The position numbers and the translations under genes are program-made. Source: an uncultured Eubacteriales bacterium (GTDB lineage: Bacteria > Bacillota > Clostridia > UBA1381 > UBA9506). Taken from it: DNA of 6,772 nt. Where the stretch lies: assembly GCA_900545185.1 (NCBI GenBank), contig UQYH01000118.1:1-6772 (forward strand), read 5' to 3'. Positions 5,623 through 6,772 of this stretch are shown here, piece by piece (positions within the stretch are counted from its first letter, which is position 1; every line of letters starts with the position of its first letter). The notes below the pieces were generated by a model, which ran no database searches, was not told the origin of the DNA, and worked only from the letters and a program-made list of their open reading frames with translations.

Positions 5623-6504
5623 TTATGATTTCCGTTTGGCTTCCCATCGGCCGGATGAACCGCACGGCAGCACCAGTCCGCTGCGCTCCACCGGCAAGCC
5701 CAGTTCATCGCTTGCGGTGTGTCCGCCGCGGTTTTTGGCCACCGCCAAATATAAAAGGTTAGAAAGCACCGTGGGCGCCAGCCCGGTTGTATACGAATTA
5801 ATTAAAAAGAAAAGCGGCTTGTCCGAAAGCAGGCGCGCACATTTGCTCACCAGGCCGTACAGCTCCTTTTCCAGCTTAAACACCTCACCGCCGGGGCCGC
5901 GCCCGTACGAAGGGGGATCCATAATAATGCCCTCATAGCTGTTGCCGCGGCGAATTTCGCGCTCTACAAATTTAATGGCATCCTCGGCAATCAGCCGCAC
6001 AGGCCTGTCGGACAGGCCGGAGAGCGCCAAATTTTCCTTCGCCCAGCCGACAACGCCCTTTGAAGAATCGATATGCGTAACCTGTGCGCCGGCCGCCGCA
6101 GCCGCCAGCGTCGCGCCGCCCGTGTATGCAAACAAATTTAACACACGAATCGGGCGCGTCTCGCGCGCAATTAAATTGTACATCCATTCCCAGTTGGCCG
6201 CCTGTTCGGGAAAAAGCCCCATGTGCTTAAAGCCCGTGGGCTTAATGTAAAAGGTAAGCCCCAGCGGCTCAAAGGCGAGCGGCCAGCGTTCCGGCAGCTT
6301 GCGCGTAAACTGCCAGCTGCCGCCGCCCGATCGGCTGCGATGATACACGCCGTCTGCCGTGTTCCACAGCGCAGGGTGCGATTTTTCGTTCCAAATCACC
6401 TGCGGATCGGGGCGCACAACGCGCACACCGTTCCAGTCCTCCAGCTTGTCACCGCCGGATACATCCAAAATTTTATATTCATTCCATGACTTGCAAATCC
6501 ACAT
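5623..6504 (-). CDS. Class I SAM-dependent methyltransferase, RlmI-like without PUA domain
   Basis: A 293-residue cytoplasmic methyltransferase. A small N-terminal segment (1-90) with GGDKLEDWNG and VRPDPQVIW precedes KHMGLFPEQ (93-101), a family motif before the Rossmann fold. SAM-binding motif I is NLFAYTGGATLAAAAAGA (123-140), followed by acidic D146 and D175. DPPSYGRG (196-203) is the catalytic-loop motif of RNA methyltransferases in the COG1092/RlmI group. Typical RlmI proteins carry an N-terminal PUA domain and are about 390 residues; that domain is absent here. RNA, perhaps 23S rRNA, is the likely substrate, but the target base is unknown. ATG 6504 is the only usable start: an in-frame TAA lies nine codons upstream with no GTG or TTG between. 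Its ribosome binding site is poor (AAAGG at 13 bases). It lies 48 bases before the regulator gene; a functional link is not evident. Confidence 0.85.
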   Translation of the reverse strand: MWICKSWNEYKILDVSGGDKLEDWNGVRVVRPDPQVIWNEKSHPALWNTADGVYHRSRSGGGSWQFTRKLPERWPLAFEPLGLTFYIKPTGFKHMGLFPEQAANWEWMYNLIARETRPIRVLNLFAYTGGATLAAAAAGAQVTHIDSSKGVVGWAKENLALSGLSDRPVRLIAEDAIKFVEREIRRGNSYEGIIMDPPSYGRGPGGEVFKLEKELYGLVSKCARLLSDKPLFFLINSYTTGLAPTVLSNLLYLAVAKNRGGHTASDELGLPVERSGLVLPCGSSGRWEAKRKS

Positions 6505-6537
6505 AGTTTTCGGGTCGCCTTTCTGTTGTTATCAAAC

Positions 6538-6563
6538 TGCTGTAAAAACTTATTTGTACAGCA
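6538..6563. repeat. Inverted repeat upstream of the methyltransferase
   Basis: TGCTGTA at 6538-6544 and TACAGCA at 6557-6563 form a perfect 7-base inverted repeat around a 12-base AT-rich spacer. It lies 34-59 bases before the methyltransferase start, where it could be an operator or a leader hairpin. No confident promoter hexamers were found around it. Confidence 0.35.
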
Positions 6564-6615
6564 CTGCTTTAGGGAAAGAGGATAGGAAAAAAAGATTCGG
6601 AACGGACAAACTGAG

Positions 6616-6642
6616 CAAAAGCAAGGTTTTACCTTGCTTTTG
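6616..6642. repeat. Perfect 12-bp hairpin
   Basis: CAAAAGCAAGGT at 6616-6627 pairs perfectly with ACCTTGCTTTTG at 6631-6642 around a TTT loop. Neither strand has a T tract directly after the stem, so it is not a standard terminator. On the minus strand a run of seven T appears about 17 bases beyond it. It is the first of three consecutive stem-loops. Confidence 0.6.
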
Positions 6643-6653
6643 GCACCCGAAGG

Positions 6654-6688
6654 CGTACAAAGGTACGTTGAGAGGCGAAGTTTGTTCG
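6654..6688. other. Two further consecutive stem-loops
   Basis: CGTAC at 6654-6658 pairs with GTACG at 6663-6667 (4-base loop). CGAA at 6676-6679 pairs with TTCG at 6685-6688 (5-base loop). Together with the 12-bp hairpin at 6616-6642 they form a compact structured block of about 75 bases in otherwise non-coding DNA. It could be a small RNA, an mRNA leader or tail, or an interspersed intergenic repeat unit; the sequence alone does not decide. Confidence 0.35.
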
Positions 6689-6710
6689 TAGCAAAAAGGC
6701 ATTTTAAATA

Positions 6711-6739
6711 AGAAAAATTGAATGAAATGAGATTTTTCT
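6711..6739. repeat. AT-rich inverted repeat
   Basis: AGAAAAAT at 6711-6718 is complementary to ATTTTTCT at 6732-6739 across 13 bases. It lies in the AT-rich right end, next to the palindrome at 6740-6754. Such repeats arise easily in AT-rich DNA, so its importance is uncertain. Confidence 0.3.
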
Positions 6740-6754
6740 ACATAATAATTATGT
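6740..6754. promoter_or_regulatory. Perfect 7-1-7 palindrome resembling a Fur-family operator
   Basis: ACATAAT-A-ATTATGT is a perfect 15-base 7-1-7 inverted repeat. Its core ATAATnATTAT is identical to that of the Bacillus PerR box (TTATAATnATTATAA) and Fur box (TGATAATnATTATCA); the outer two bases on each side differ. It lies about 235 bases upstream of the methyltransferase, so it may serve a gene beyond the right edge. No promoter was confirmed beside it. Confidence 0.35.
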
Positions 6755-6772
6755 TTCTTTGCATTTTACATG

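Noticed and set aside
5435..5938. 167-codon plus-strand open frame opposite the regulator and methyltransferase
   Set aside because: It spans two well-supported minus-strand genes and their gap, has no recognisable domain and is Ser/Arg/Pro-rich as expected of an antisense frame.
6616..6642. Rho-independent terminator at the 12-bp hairpin
   Set aside because: The stem is excellent but neither strand has a T tract immediately after it; the nearest run of T on the minus strand is about 17 bases away.

Overview
The window reads as a chromosomal segment of a Gram-positive bacterium, most likely a member of the Clostridia (Bacillota), perhaps an Oscillospirales-type gut organism. This is inferred from strong AGGAGG-type ribosome binding sites, a lipoprotein-type substrate-binding protein, a clostridial-looking histidine kinase and metal-binding protein, and moderate-GC genes separated by AT-rich spacers. 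No ribosomal RNA, complete tRNA, transposase, integrase or CRISPR array is visible.

Seven genes lie on the minus strand and are read from right to left. First is a class I SAM-dependent methyltransferase of the RlmI-like type without a PUA domain (5623-6504). Next is an OmpR/PhoB-type response regulator (4885-5574) with its HAMP-containing sensor histidine kinase (3422-4861). Then comes a high-affinity zinc-type ABC importer: a His-rich lipoprotein (2318-3325), an ATPase (1611-2321) and an ABC-3 membrane permease (800-1621). Last is a YjjG/YfnB-type HAD phosphatase (106-795).

The three transporter genes and the HAD gene are tightly packed. The lipoprotein and ATPase share an ATGA overlap, the ATPase and permease overlap by 11 bases, and the HAD ribosome binding site touches the permease stop codon. 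They almost certainly form one translationally coupled operon. A 96-base spacer carrying dyad symmetry separates it from the kinase, so it could have its own metal-responsive promoter, read through from the two-component genes, or both. Captured metal would pass from the lipoprotein through the permease, driven by the ATPase. The HAD enzyme may be a metal-dependent nucleotide-cleaning enzyme co-expressed with the importer.

The two ends are non-coding. The left 105 bases contain a stem-loop capped by a tRNA T-loop-like heptamer and a weak terminator-like hairpin. The right 268 bases contain a run of stem-loops, including a perfect 12-bp hairpin, followed by AT-rich DNA with a perfect 7-1-7 palindrome resembling Fur/PerR/Zur operators. 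These ends, and the altered metal site of the binding protein, are the parts most worth a second look. No clearly novel multi-gene system is evident.
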